Source: Bacteroidota bacterium
GTDB lineage: Bacteria > Bacteroidota > Bacteroidia > Chitinophagales > Chitinophagaceae
Length of the DNA: 64,000 bases
Reading direction: 5' to 3'
NCBI GenBank assembly: GCA_022708055.1
Contig: JAKIZK010000004.1
Coordinates: forward strand, 1 to 64,000
Shown: positions 17,908 through 26,867 of the stretch, in pieces
Numbering within the stretch: the first letter of the stretch is position 1
Layout of the letters: each line of letters begins with the position of its first letter
Notes under the pieces: model-generated
What the model was told of the DNA's origin: nothing
The model's database searches: none
Seen by the model: the letters and a program-made list of their open reading frames with translations, nothing else
Translations under genes and position numbers: made by a program

Positions 17908-18564
17908 ATGACGATTCATAAAGAAGGATATAAAAGTATTGCACTGGGTACTGTTATTTTTGGAGTAATAAATCTTTTGTCTTTTTATTTTTTCAGCAAT
18001 CAATCGCCCTGGTTAAGCTGGGTTATTTTTATAGCAACACTGGGTTTATTAATTTTTCTTATTTCCTTTTTCAGAATTCCAAAACGCACACTCACCATAC
18101 AGGAAAATGCCATCATTGCGCCGGCAGATGGTAAGGTAGTAACCATTGAAGAAGTACAGGCTGATGAATATTTTAACGACCGCAGAATACAGGTTTCCAT
18201 TTTTATGAGCCCGTTAAATGTGCATGTAAACCGCAATCCTATTTCCGGCGAAGTAAAGTACAGCCAATATCATAAAGGCAAATATCTGGTAGCCTGGCAT
18301 CCCAAATCCTCTACAGAAAATGAACGTCATTCGGTAGTTTATCATAAAAACGGGAAAGAAATTTTGGTAAAACAAATAGCAGGTGCACTGGCCAAGCGAA
18401 TTTGCAATTATTTACAACTCGGTATGCAGGTAAAGCAAGGTGATGAAATGGGATTTATTAAGTTTGGCTCTCGTGTAGATTTATTGTTACCGCTGGATAC
18501 AAAAATTAATGTAAAAATTGGAGACAAACCCAAAAGCGGAGTTACCGTGATTGCCAGTTGGTAA
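17908..18564 (+). CDS. psd: phosphatidylserine decarboxylase (short, PSD-A-like form)
   Basis: 218 residues, the length of the short form used by Bacteroidota and archaea. Two N-terminal hydrophobic helices precede the catalytic part with the family segments APADGKVV, FMSPLNVHVNR and GFIKFGSRVD. The Gly-Ser of FGS is the self-cleavage site that generates the pyruvoyl cofactor. It converts phosphatidylserine to phosphatidylethanolamine, the major membrane lipid. Located directly after cdsA. Confidence 0.95.
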   Translation: MTIHKEGYKSIALGTVIFGVINLLSFYFFSNQSPWLSWVIFIATLGLLIFLISFFRIPKRTLTIQENAIIAPADGKVVTIEEVQADEYFNDRRIQVSIFMSPLNVHVNRNPISGEVKYSQYHKGKYLVAWHPKSSTENERHSVVYHKNGKEILVKQIAGALAKRICNYLQLGMQVKQGDEMGFIKFGSRVDLLLPLDTKINVKIGDKPKSGVTVIASW

Positions 18565-18598
18565 GTTGTATCTTGCTTTGATTTAGTCCATATTTATT

Positions 18599-18892
18599 CT
18601 ATTTACATTTCATCATCACTTCTTCCATAATAGCATTGCCTTTTTTATTCATTTCATCATCATAGTCTTTATACTTTTTCTTAATCGCTTCCAGCTTATC
18701 TTTTATTTGCTGTTGTATAGCCCTCAGGTCTATTTGTACCGATGCATCTGTTGCTTCTTTCGACATGAGTTGCATTTCTTTACATCTTAGTTCGGCAAGG
18801 CTTCTTACTTCTTTTTCAAAAGAAGCACCTTTGCCACAGGATGCCAGTATGAAGTAACCAGCAAAAATAAGAGAGACAAAGTTTTTATTCAT
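18599..18892 (-). CDS. small lipoprotein, uncharacterised
   Basis: 97 residues with a signal peptide and lipobox LASC at about residues 16-19, then a charged helical region (residues 25-90) rich in Lys and Glu with likely coiled-coil character. No family recognised. It follows yidD on the same strand, 51 bases downstream. Confidence 0.75.
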   Translation of the reverse strand: MNKNFVSLIFAGYFILASCGKGASFEKEVRSLAELRCKEMQLMSKEATDASVQIDLRAIQQQIKDKLEAIKKKYKDYDDEMNKKGNAIMEEVMMKCK

Positions 18893-18943
18893 AGTGAAAA
18901 TTTCAAGAAGTTTAAGGTAATACTTTTTTTAAAAAATAAAAAT

Positions 18944-19174
18944 TTAAGGCACAGGGTCATAGCCACTACCACCCCAGGGATGACAACGGCTGATTCGACG
19001 AATAGCCAACCACATGCCTTTTATAACACCGTGTTTTTTTAAAGCTTCAGCTGCATAATGCGAACAGGTAGGCGTATAACGGCACGTGGGCCCCATCAAT
19101 GGAGAAATAACCCATTGATAAATTTTTATCAAAAAAATAAATGGTAAACTTAATATACGTAGCAGTGTTTTCAA
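18944..19174 (-). CDS. yidD: membrane protein insertion efficiency factor YidD
   Basis: 76 residues. An amphipathic N-terminal helix is followed by [20 protein letters not shown] and [12 protein letters not shown], the full YidD signature with its Cys pair. It assists YidC-dependent membrane insertion. It overlaps rnpA by 4 bases, the classic arrangement. Confidence 0.96.
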   Translation of the reverse strand: MKTLLRILSLPFIFLIKIYQWVISPLMGPTCRYTPTCSHYAAEALKKHGVIKGMWLAIRRISRCHPWGGSGYDPVP

Positions 19175-19557
19175 TATGCTTCTACTGTTTTTATCAGTTT
19201 AGTAATTATAGTTTGTACACTTGCTTTTATTTGTTGATAGTCGGGCAAATCTTTTCCGGTAAAAATTAAAAAAACAGAAAGTGAAACGGCATTTCCACAT
19301 TTTATCATTAACTCTTGCTTTTGCAAGCGCCAGGTTTCACGAGTCAGCCTTTTAATACGATTACGATCAACAGCTCGTTTAAAATTTTTATTGCTTACAC
19401 CCACTCCAAATTTTAAATCCCCCGATGCCGCTTCCGAAATAATATAATGAATACGAAATGGCGAAACCGTACTTCGTTTGCCTTCCTTGAAAAGCCTATC
19501 AATCAGCTTTCGGCTTTTAAGCCTTTCATTTTTTCCTAATGTAAATTGAACGGGCAT
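19171..19557 (-). CDS. rnpA: ribonuclease P protein component
   Basis: 128 residues, basic; start ATG 19557 (an in-frame TTG lies one codon upstream). The RNR signature [16 protein letters not shown] is present, and [19 protein letters not shown] is the typical N-terminus. It binds the catalytic RNA and helps process tRNA 5' ends. It is coupled to yidD by a 4-base overlap. In many Bacteroidota rpmH lies immediately upstream; here about 1.85 kb with a HipBST-type operon separates them. Confidence 0.95.
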   Translation of the reverse strand: MPVQFTLGKNERLKSRKLIDRLFKEGKRSTVSPFRIHYIISEAASGDLKFGVGVSNKNFKRAVDRNRIKRLTRETWRLQKQELMIKCGNAVSLSVFLIFTGKDLPDYQQIKASVQTIITKLIKTVEAY

Positions 19558-19713
19558 CAAGCAAAAATAACCAGGAACAAATGAAGCAATAAAGCAAAAT
19601 AAACAGGTTGTTCACTCTTTAAAATAAATGAGATGAAAACAAAACCAACTTTGGAAAAATTGAGCCATTTTTTAAGCATATTTGAAATAACACATTCAAA
19701 ATTAAATCATATA

Positions 19714-19805
19714 GGGTATAAAATTTAAAAAAAATCAAAATTTATACTTTATTGGGTATAAAATATCAATATTATTGTATATTCGTAGTAGATGGGGTAT
19801 AAAAT
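19714..19805. repeat. operator-like repeats upstream of hipB
   Basis: Three copies of GGGTATAAAAT start at 19714, 19754 and 19795, spaced 40 and 41 bases, close to four helical turns. The middle copy is part of an inverted repeat TTTATAC-N8-GTATAAA (19741-19762), the same geometry as the HipB operator (TATCC-N8-GGATA) of E. coli. The last copy overlaps the in-frame ATG at 19792, which favours ATG 19813 as hipB start. A 7-of-8 match to the -7 element (TATATTCG, 19778-19785) lies among them. Confidence 0.65.
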
Positions 19806-19812
19806 ATTAAGA

Positions 19813-20040
19813 ATGAGTTTAGGGAAATATATAAAAGCAAAAAGAAAACTGCATAAGATAACACAGCCCGAGCTTGCGATAAAAGCAGGAGTAGGCTTGC
19901 GGTTTATTAGAGATATGGAGCAGGGTAAAACCACCTTGCGCATGGATAAGGTAAATGATGTACTCAGACTATTTGGAGAAATGCTGGGACCCGTATCTAT
20001 CGACAGAGAAAAATTAATTGAAGATGCAACGAAGCGGTAA
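19813..20040 (+). CDS. hipB: HipB-type helix-turn-helix antitoxin/autorepressor
   Basis: 75 residues, start ATG 19813 (MSLGKYIKAKRKLHK); ATG 19792 is in frame but lies inside an operator-like repeat. The XRE/HTH core is ITQPELAIKAGVGLRFIRDMEQGKTTLRMDKVNDVL, as in HipB and Y4mF repressors. In HipBST operons HipB binds the operator and augments neutralisation of the kinase toxin. It overlaps hipS by 17 bases and is the first gene of the three-gene unit. Confidence 0.88.
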   Translation: MSLGKYIKAKRKLHKITQPELAIKAGVGLRFIRDMEQGKTTLRMDKVNDVLRLFGEMLGPVSIDREKLIEDATKR

Positions 20041-20350
20041 AGTATATAATAAAAATAATTTTTGTGGCATAGTGAGTGAAACTGATGATGGATATTTTTT
20101 TAGTTACCAAAAAGAATATCTGCAATCAAAAGAAGCTACTCCCATAAGTGAAACTTTACCATTAACAGAAAACATTTTTCAAAACAAAACCTTGTTTGCC
20201 TTTTTTGATGGTTTGATACCCGAAGGATGGCTATTAGATATCGCAGAAAAAAACTGGAAAATAAATCAGAAAGACAGGATGGGATTATTGCTCACCTGCT
20301 GCAAAGATTGTATAGGTGCTGTAAGTGTAATTGAAAATGAAGAACTATAA
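20024..20350 (+). CDS. hipS: HipS-like protein (HipA N-terminal subdomain 1)
   Basis: 108 residues, start ATG 20024. It matches the HipA N1 subdomain: GKVYNKNNFCGIVSETDDG, TLFAFFDGLIPEGWLLDIAE, DRMGLLLTCCKDCIGAVSV. Being a separate gene ahead of the kinase gene, it corresponds to HipS of the tripartite HipBST systems, where HipS rather than HipB is the main antitoxin. It overlaps hipB by 17 bases and hipT by 14. The call as antitoxin is by analogy with E. coli O127 HipBST. Confidence 0.8.
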   Translation: MQRSGKVYNKNNFCGIVSETDDGYFFSYQKEYLQSKEATPISETLPLTENIFQNKTLFAFFDGLIPEGWLLDIAEKNWKINQKDRMGLLLTCCKDCIGAVSVIENEEL

Positions 20351-21334
20351 AAAGACATATCTTAAAAATAAAAATGTAGCGGTAAATAAAGTTGCTGAAC
20401 AAACTCCTTTTTATGGCCAAAGGTGTTTGCATTGCTACGAACCGCTTCACGAGCCGGATACGCATGTACATCAGGCCTGTAATAAAAAATTCTATGGGCA
20501 ATTAAAAACGCCACAGCTTGGCTACAGCCTCAACAATTTAAATGAATTGGCCACACAAGTAATACAAAGCCAAATGGCAGTAACCGGTGTGCAAGCTAAA
20601 ATATCATTGAGTTTGTTTAGAAAAGAAGACAAAAATTTAACCAAGAAGTTAACGATAGTAGGCCTTTATGGCGATTACATACTAAAACCTCCATCGGCAT
20701 ATTACAATGAGTTACCCGAATTGGAAAGTGTAACCATGCACCTAGCGCATACTTGTGGTATAAAAACAGTGCCACACAGTTTAATGTATTTACAGGATGG
20801 CACACTTTGTTACATAACCAAAAGGGTAGATAGAACCCGTAGAGGAAAATTGCGAATGGAAGACATGTGCCAGCTAAGCGAAAGATTAACGGAAGATAAA
20901 TACAAAGGAAGCTACGAGCAACATCGCCCGTGCTGGATGTCAGCAATTTTTATGAGCAGGTACTTTTTAGTTTTTTTACCGGCAATGCTGATATGCATTT
21001 GAAAAATTTTTCTTTATTAGAAAAAGAAGACGAAGGTATGATGCTGGCTCCGGCTTATGATTTGGTGCCTACAGCTTTGGTAAACCCATCTGATACTGAA
21101 GAAGTGGCATTGACACTTAATGCAAAAAAAAGAAAAATAAAATACGAAGATTTTTTAGTTGCCTTTGATCGGTGTGGACTTTCAAAAAAAGTTTTAGATA
21201 ATACTTTGGAACTCTTTTACTATTGTAAACAGCCCATGCTGGAGGTATTGGGTAAAAGTTTTGTAAGTAATGTAAACAAAGAAAAGCTTGCTTCGCTGAT
21301 AGCGGATAGATACCGTCAATTGGGTTTGTCCTGA
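20337..21334 (+). pseudogene. hipT: HipT-like serine/threonine kinase toxin, frameshifted
   Basis: The frame from ATG 20337 encodes a Cys-rich start (RCLHCYEPL...HQACNKKFYG), the Gly/Ser-rich loop VTGVQAKISLSL, and ITKRVDRTRRGKLRMEDMCQLSERL, then derails after KYKGSYEQ near 20920 and ends at 21002. The rest (SPVLDVSNFYEQVLFSF, FTGNADMHLKNFSLL with the catalytic Asp, PAYDLVPTAL with the Mg-binding Asp) continues to 21334 in another frame. Compared with other HipA proteins, about eight codons seem missing at the junction, so this looks like a deletion plus frameshift rather than a one-base sequencing slip. The first product lacks the kinase active site, so the toxin should be dead. Confidence 0.8.
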
Positions 21335-21354
21335 TGTCTTTGGGTGAGTTAAAC

Positions 21355-21381
21355 AAAAAAGTCCCGATAAATAATCGGGAC
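21355..21381 (-). terminator. intrinsic terminator of rpmH
   Basis: Perfect 8-bp stem GTCCCGAT / ATCGGGAC (21374-21381 with 21361-21368), 5-base loop, followed on the reverse strand by six T. It lies 32 bases past the rpmH stop and so ends rpmH transcription before the hip operon. Confidence 0.9.
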
Positions 21382-21412
21382 CAAATTGGTGATTCGCTTT
21401 TTAAAAACGAAA

Positions 21413-21568
21413 TTATTTTAATCTTGACTCATCAGAAACAGACAATTTTTTACGGCCTTTAGCACGGCGGCTTGCCAATACTTTACGTCCGTTGGCTGTT
21501 TCCATACGTTTACGAAAACCATGAACAGTTTTACGACGCTTGCGATGAGGTTGAAATGTACGTTTCAT
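21413..21568 (-). CDS. rpmH: 50S ribosomal protein L34
   Basis: 51 residues, start ATG 21568, beginning [20 protein letters not shown] and ending in the Bacteroidota-style tail [18 protein letters not shown]. The sequence is unmistakable L34, a late-assembly protein of the large ribosomal subunit. It has its own terminator downstream. The usual neighbour rnpA is displaced by the hip operon. Confidence 0.97.
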   Translation of the reverse strand: MKRTFQPHRKRRKTVHGFRKRMETANGRKVLASRRAKGRKKLSVSDESRLK

Positions 21569-21774
21569 TTTTTAACTTTTTTTCCAAAGAATTTTCTTCG
21601 GAATTCATTTTTTAAATTGGGCTGGGAGAACAACCCGGGTTTCAGTTTACCCACAGATCACCACATCTGCAAGGGCTTGTGAAAGGACGGCAAAGGTAAG
21701 GGATATTGCCTTTAAGAATACAGTTTTATGGCAATAAAATATCAGAAATGATGCCCATGTATTTCTGAATTATA

Positions 21775-22610
21775 TTATCTATCTATTTCTAAATCAATAT
21801 GTTTTGACTGTATCTCAGCCCCATAAAAATATCTTGCATGATTGTCAAAGTCAATAGTAGCATCGGTTGTAAAAAATTCTCTTTTATTATTCTTGCTACA
21901 ATATCTTTCTATTTCGGGGTGTCGGGCAAGATAATCAGCCAGGCTTTCTGCTACTATTTCTCCTTGTGCAATCAGTTTTACGCCAATGGGTAAATACTCC
22001 TCAATTTTTTTGCTAAGTAAAGGATAGTGCGTACAGCCTAGCAAAACCACATCAATGCTTTCGTCTTTTTCAAAAATGTTTTGAATATGCTTTTTACAAA
22101 ATAATCAGCGCCATCGCTTTGGTGTTCATTGTTTTCTGCCAGTGGTACCCACATAGGGCAAGCTTCCTGGTGTACTTTCAGCTCCGGAAAAAATTTAGCT
22201 ATTTCCATTGGATAAGATTCGGAGGCCACGGTGCCATTTGTTGCCAAAATACCTACAGATTTTGTTTCTGAAAAATTGCCAATGATTTCGGCTGTAGGTC
22301 TGATAACGCCCAGTACTCTGCTATCGGGCGCCAGTTTTGGTAAATCATTTTGTTGTATGGTGCGCAGCGCTTTTGCCGAAGCCGTATTGCATGCCAGAAT
22401 AACCAACTTACATCCTTTTTCAAAAAACCATTTTACACATTGTAATGTATATTGATAAACCGTATCAAATGAACGGTTGCCATAAGGTGCTCTTGCATTA
22501 TCACCCAGATAAATATAATCGTACTGGGGCAATTTGCTTACCACTTCTTTTAAAACGGTAAGGCCTCCAAAACCGGAATCAAAAACACCAATAGGATTTG
22601 ATGCAGACAT
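21775..22610 (-). pseudogene. murI: glutamate racemase gene with a single-base frameshift
   Basis: The first part (ATG 22610) carries FDSGFGGLTVL and the first catalytic Cys in ILACNTASAKAL; the second part carries the second catalytic Cys in VLLGCTHYPLLSKKI. The frames meet at an A5 run on the coding strand (22091-22095). One additional A would give GTA-AAA-AAG-CAT-ATT-CAA and restore one continuous frame of about 279 codons. MurI makes D-glutamate for peptidoglycan and is normally essential, so a sequencing or assembly deletion is the likeliest cause; a second racemase or frameshifting are alternatives. Confidence 0.9.
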
Positions 22611-22613
22611 ATA

Positions 22614-22621
22614 CAAAAATA
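22614..22621 (-). promoter_or_regulatory. -7 element TATTTTTG, 3 bases before the murI ATG
   Basis: Exact TAnnTTTG on the reverse strand immediately before the murI start. It directly follows the upstream terminator hairpin, so the terminator tail and promoter share bases. Confidence 0.5.
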
Positions 22622-22654
22622 AGCATCCCGTTCAGCATTTGCCGAACGGGATGC
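22617..22654 (-). terminator. intrinsic terminator of the bamA-ompH-ompH run
   Basis: Perfect 11-bp stem GCATCCCGTTC / GAACGGGATGC (22644-22654 with 22623-22633), 10-base loop, then TTATTTTT on the reverse strand. It is positioned between the second ompH stop (22679) and the murI start (22610). Confidence 0.85.
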
Positions 22655-22678
22655 GTTAAGTATAATAAACTAATAGAA

Positions 22679-23251
22679 TTAGTTCCCGTTGGTTTTAACT
22701 GCCGGCTTTGTAGCTGCCGGTTTCTCCTGCTGTGGAAGTTTAATTCCCAACTTGGCCAATACTAAAAATGAAATATCGTCAGCCTCAGGCGCTACCAGAA
22801 ATACATCTGTATTCATCACATGAGTATAATTTTTTTCTTTCGCAACTTGCTCAATTGCTTTCTTAGCTTTTGCATAGTATGGTCTTAAAAACTCCTGCTG
22901 TTTTGATTGTTGTACCTGTTGCAAATATTGATCTACACCGCCCAGCTCCGTTTGTAAATCCTGAATTTCTTTTAACATCAGTTTTTTTATCTGATCGGAT
23001 AGTTTCTTTGTTGTATCAGAATAATCCTTAATTTTCTGATTGTATTGCTCTTGTTTGTAGTTTACAGTTGGCATTATGGAATCCTGAATAAATTTTGCAC
23101 CAATGGTATCCATGTCCACTTTTTCGGGTGCCAGTTCCGGCATTACGCTTACAATGTCATCAATACGTACATAAGCAATTTTTGTTTGCGCAGATGCACT
23201 TGTAGTAGCTATGAATCCAAGTGCCATAATGAGTACATGCAATTTTTTCAT
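22679..23251 (-). CDS. OmpH/Skp-family periplasmic chaperone, second copy
   Basis: 190 residues with a signal peptide (cleavage near ATTSASAQ, residue 22), the long charged coiled-coil region of Skp (about residues 60-130), and the C-terminal core YAKAKKAIEQVAKEKNYTHV. The Pro/Lys-rich tail (EKPAATKPAVKTNGN) is unusual. Skp captures unfolded outer-membrane proteins for BamA. The tandem duplication right after bamA is the usual Bacteroidota order. Confidence 0.92.
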   Translation of the reverse strand: MKKLHVLIMALGFIATTSASAQTKIAYVRIDDIVSVMPELAPEKVDMDTIGAKFIQDSIMPTVNYKQEQYNQKIKDYSDTTKKLSDQIKKLMLKEIQDLQTELGGVDQYLQQVQQSKQQEFLRPYYAKAKKAIEQVAKEKNYTHVMNTDVFLVAPEADDISFLVLAKLGIKLPQQEKPAATKPAVKTNGN

Positions 23252-23358
23252 GTTATTTCTTTTTGATTTTCTTGTTCCGCTTTGTGCGGGTTTTAGTTTT
23301 GTATAGATTGTTTTAAAAAATATTTGGTTGCTTACTTATCAATCTTTTAACAGCTTCA

Positions 23359-23868
23359 TTATTTTACGCCCAATTCCCTCAATACATCTTCGCTTTTGTC
23401 CAGTTTTGGGTCGGCAAATATAATGGTAATCCCTTCACTTTTGTCGAGCACAAAATCGTAGCCTCTGTTTACAGCTAAACGTTGTACAGCGTTATAAACT
23501 TTATCCTGCACAGGCTTTACCAGTTCTTGTCTTTTTTTGAATAGGTCGCCTTCAAAACCAAAGCGTTTGCGTTGCAGATCACGAAGTTCTTTTTCTTTAT
23601 TAAAAAGCTGGTCTTCTCTTTTTTTCTTTAGTTCATCACTCAGCATTACCTGCTCGGCATCATAGGCTTTGTACATATTGTCCAACTCGGCCTGTTTGTT
23701 ATCAATATCTTTTTGCCAGCCGGCTGCTATGCTGTCTAATCGATGTTGTGCCAAATTATACTCCGGCATTTTATCCAATATATATCGTGTATCGATAATG
23801 GCATACTTCTGCGAAAACCCCAGGGTTGCAAAAGATAAAATGAATGCAAGAAGAAATATTTTTTTCAT
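23359..23868 (-). CDS. OmpH/Skp-family periplasmic chaperone, first copy
   Basis: 169 residues, signal peptide ending near FATLGFSQ (residue 19), then KYAIIDTRYILDKMPEYNLAQ, a coiled coil rich in Lys/Glu (about residues 50-115), and VYNAVQRLAVNRGYDFVLDKS. It has the same role as the next gene: holding outer-membrane proteins in the periplasm. It begins 29 bases after the bamA stop and is probably in the bamA transcript. Confidence 0.93.
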   Translation of the reverse strand: MKKIFLLAFILSFATLGFSQKYAIIDTRYILDKMPEYNLAQHRLDSIAAGWQKDIDNKQAELDNMYKAYDAEQVMLSDELKKKREDQLFNKEKELRDLQRKRFGFEGDLFKKRQELVKPVQDKVYNAVQRLAVNRGYDFVLDKSEGITIIFADPKLDKSEDVLRELGVK

Positions 23869-23897
23869 ATCTATGGTTTTACTGTGTGAGTGAATTT

Positions 23898-26636
23898 TTA
23901 TTCAGGTTCAAATCCAAGCATAAAGGTAAAGCGAGATGCGCCTTTTAAACCACTTTGTCCCGGTGTTAGTCTGTCGAGTCCTATGCCATAGTCAAAACCC
24001 AACAATCCAAACATAGGAAGAAAGAAACGCATACCTACACCCACACTTCTGCGCAGGCGAAAGGGATTGTAATCTTTATAATTATACCATCCATTGGCTG
24101 CTTCAAAAAATGAAAGCGCATAAATGGTGCTGCTAGGGTTGGTAACAATTGGAAATCTGGCTTCCAGTGTATATTTATTAAATATGGTAAAAAACTGGTT
24201 GGCCTGGCTTTGTACATCAGGATTTAATGTAGGATTAGATGACTGATAAATGGGATAACCACGATGTGCTACGATATCATAACCCAATAATCCAAAATTG
24301 TTGGTAAGGCCGGCATCGCCCACCTGAAAACGCTCAAAGGGTGAAAAATCAAGTTTGCCATTGTATCTACCCATAAAGCCATATTTGGCAGCTATTTTTA
24401 AAACAAACTGTCGGTTTTTTTCGGCACCCAATGCTTTACCAACGGGTACATACCATTCCGCATTAAATTTCCATTTATGATACTCTGGATTTTTATAAGG
24501 GTCGGCTGAATTTACAACGTCCTTCTTCAATAGTGAATAAGGTGGTGTAAGTTGTACACTTGCTACAAAATTGGAACCACTGGTTGGATAAATAGGATTG
24601 AAAACTGAAGATCGCTGCAATGCAATTTTCAAACTCAGGTTATTTGAATTTCCGGTAGCGGCTGCACCCGGAAAGATGTTATAGTTTTTCCTTTTATACT
24701 GTGTATAGTTCAGTGTATAAACCAAACTGAAATAATCGTCGGGCCACTTTAATTGTTTTCCTAAAGAGATACCAGCTCCAAATGTTTTTAAAGAAGTACT
24801 GGCATCAAACTCATATCTGCCGGTGATGGGGTCGTATCGTCCATTTTTATAATTACTCTTATTAAGTGAAAATGATAAAGAGTTTCTTTTTTTACCTCCC
24901 AGCCAGGGCTCGGTAAAGGAGAAGCTATAAGACTGATATGCTTTACCGCTTGATTGTACACGTAAACTTAGTTTTTGTCCATCGCCCATAGGTAATGGAT
25001 CCCAAGCCGATTTTTTCCAGATATTTCTTATTGAAAAATTGTTGAAGGTAACGCCCAACGTACCGGTAAGGCCAATACCTCCACCCCATCCGGCAGAAAG
25101 CTCTAACTGGTCTGATGATTTTTCTTCCAACTTCCAATTGATGTCCACCGTACCATCATCGGCATTGGGTACTACGCCGGGTTCTATTTTTTCCTGATTG
25201 AAAAACTGAAGATTCGCCAACTCACGAATTGAACGGGTGATTTCGGAACGGCTGAATAAATCGCCCGGTACGGTTCTCAACTCACGACGTATTACATGGT
25301 CTTTGGTTTTGTCATTACCGGCAATGGTTACATTTTTTATTCTTGCCTGCGGTCCTTCGGTAATTCTTATTTCGTGGTCAATCGTGTCGTTGTAAACGGC
25401 AGTTTCTACCGGCTCCACTCTAAAGAACAAATAACCATCATCCATATATTGGCTGCTGATGTCGCCACCTTCCTGGCTGGCTTCCTTTCCCAATTTTTTG
25501 TTGAGAATGCTCAGGTTATATGTGTCGCCTTTATTGATGCCCAGCCATGCGGTGAGCAAGGAGTCTGAGTATTTTGAATTTCCCTTCCAGGTAATGTTTC
25601 CAAAATAATATTTCCTTCCTTCCTCAACTTTAAAATCAAGATTCAGATTTCCCTTTTGAGTTAAACTCATTGCCGTATCCACTATTTGCGCATCACGATA
25701 GCCTAATGAATTATAGTAATCAATAATTTTCTCTCTGTCTTCTTCAAATTTTTTAGGATCCAGTTTGCTGCCGCTAAGCTTGAATCTGAAATACGGATCA
25801 ATTACTTTTTTTGTTTTACTGATGGTTAAAAAGCCCCAGTCCTTTACATACTCTTTCAAAGAATATGTTTTTTCTGAACCAAATGGGCTGGGTTTCAGTC
25901 GCTGATCGGGATGCAGAGTAATGCGACTCATTTCTTTGGTGCCTTTCATTTGCTTTTTCAAGCGCCATCCATCTACGTTATCGTTGCCATAAAAATGAAT
26001 ACCATCAATATGAACTTTTTGCCCTTTTTTGATATAAATATCCATCGCTATGGAATTTGAAAAAGTAGTATCGGGCTTTTGTTGAATATCCACGCTTACA
26101 TTGAGATATCCTTTGTCGCTAAAAAATTTATTGATTCTTTCTTTGGTTTCACGAATGGTGTTCTCAGTTACTATCGTTTGCTTGGCCAGGTTTACTTTGG
26201 CCATAATGTCTTCTTCTTCGGACTTGTTAATACCAAAAAATTTGAAATTTCCCAACCTTGCCCTTTCTTGAACATTCAACTCAACCCACACTTTATTATC
26301 TTCTATTTTGGTAACAAAAACCTGAACATTAGAAAAAAGCTTTTGCTTCCAAAGCGCAGTAATGGCTTTTGCAAATATGTCTTCGCCCGGATGCATGTAC
26401 TTATCGCCGGGCAATAAACCGGAGATGGAAGAAACAATTGAAGTATCTAAATGCTTGATACCGGAAACCTGAATACCTGCAATTACATATTCTTTTGGGA
26501 TACGGGCATTTCGATATTCAATAAGCTTTGGATCAATAGAAGTGGGCGGCAGCGTATCGGTTTGTTGGGAAAAAGCAGCAGTTGAAAAAACTGAAGTCAA
26601 CAGGATAACAGAAAGCCTTAGTAAAGTTTTTTGCAT
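23898..26636 (-). CDS. bamA: outer-membrane protein assembly factor BamA
   Basis: 912 residues; start ATG 26636 (MQKTLLRLSVILLTSVFS) gives a good signal peptide ending at FSQQ. The N-terminal half holds repeated POTRA domains (for example VAGIQVSGIKHLDTSIV, VHIDGIHFYGNDNVDGWRL, IKNVTIAGNDKTKDHVIRRE), and the C-terminal half is the 16-strand Omp85 barrel. The barrel ends at a Bacteroidota-like FTFMLGFEPE. BamA folds and inserts outer-membrane beta-barrels. It sits between uppS and the ompH pair, the conserved Bacteroidota order. Confidence 0.96.
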   Translation of the reverse strand: MQKTLLRLSVILLTSVFSTAAFSQQTDTLPPTSIDPKLIEYRNARIPKEYVIAGIQVSGIKHLDTSIVSSISGLLPGDKYMHPGEDIFAKAITALWKQKLFSNVQVFVTKIEDNKVWVELNVQERARLGNFKFFGINKSEEEDIMAKVNLAKQTIVTENTIRETKERINKFFSDKGYLNVSVDIQQKPDTTFSNSIAMDIYIKKGQKVHIDGIHFYGNDNVDGWRLKKQMKGTKEMSRITLHPDQRLKPSPFGSEKTYSLKEYVKDWGFLTISKTKKVIDPYFRFKLSGSKLDPKKFEEDREKIIDYYNSLGYRDAQIVDTAMSLTQKGNLNLDFKVEEGRKYYFGNITWKGNSKYSDSLLTAWLGINKGDTYNLSILNKKLGKEASQEGGDISSQYMDDGYLFFRVEPVETAVYNDTIDHEIRITEGPQARIKNVTIAGNDKTKDHVIRRELRTVPGDLFSRSEITRSIRELANLQFFNQEKIEPGVVPNADDGTVDINWKLEEKSSDQLELSAGWGGGIGLTGTLGVTFNNFSIRNIWKKSAWDPLPMGDGQKLSLRVQSSGKAYQSYSFSFTEPWLGGKKRNSLSFSLNKSNYKNGRYDPITGRYEFDASTSLKTFGAGISLGKQLKWPDDYFSLVYTLNYTQYKRKNYNIFPGAAATGNSNNLSLKIALQRSSVFNPIYPTSGSNFVASVQLTPPYSLLKKDVVNSADPYKNPEYHKWKFNAEWYVPVGKALGAEKNRQFVLKIAAKYGFMGRYNGKLDFSPFERFQVGDAGLTNNFGLLGYDIVAHRGYPIYQSSNPTLNPDVQSQANQFFTIFNKYTLEARFPIVTNPSSTIYALSFFEAANGWYNYKDYNPFRLRRSVGVGMRFFLPMFGLLGFDYGIGLDRLTPGQSGLKGASRFTFMLGFEPE

Positions 26637-26867
26637 AAAAGCAAGATTCAAATTCAGCTGAAAAATATTCTCATCCGGCAGTTATGGGGCGTTGTATTAC
26701 AGGCCTTTTTCCCAGATTGAGGCGGCAAAATAACGGTAAAAAATTGAAGTCTTTGTTAAAGAAAACTATGTAATTGCATTTTTGAAACTCTAAAAATCGT
26801 GATTATGATAATATCAGATATTAAGATATTTGTTTTCAATAAAAACAATCAATTAATATAATGATTA

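Noticed and set aside
18010..18236. Reverse-strand frames opposite psd and cdsA
   Set aside because: They are shadows of the strongly conserved forward genes.
19792..19812. ATG 19792 as hipB start
   Set aside because: It lies within an operator-like repeat; ATG 19813 directly starts the HTH protein and leaves room for a transcript beginning near 19790.
23284..23300. Short CCGC/GCGG hairpin between the two ompH genes as a terminator
   Set aside because: Only 4 bp and no T run in the direction of transcription of these genes.
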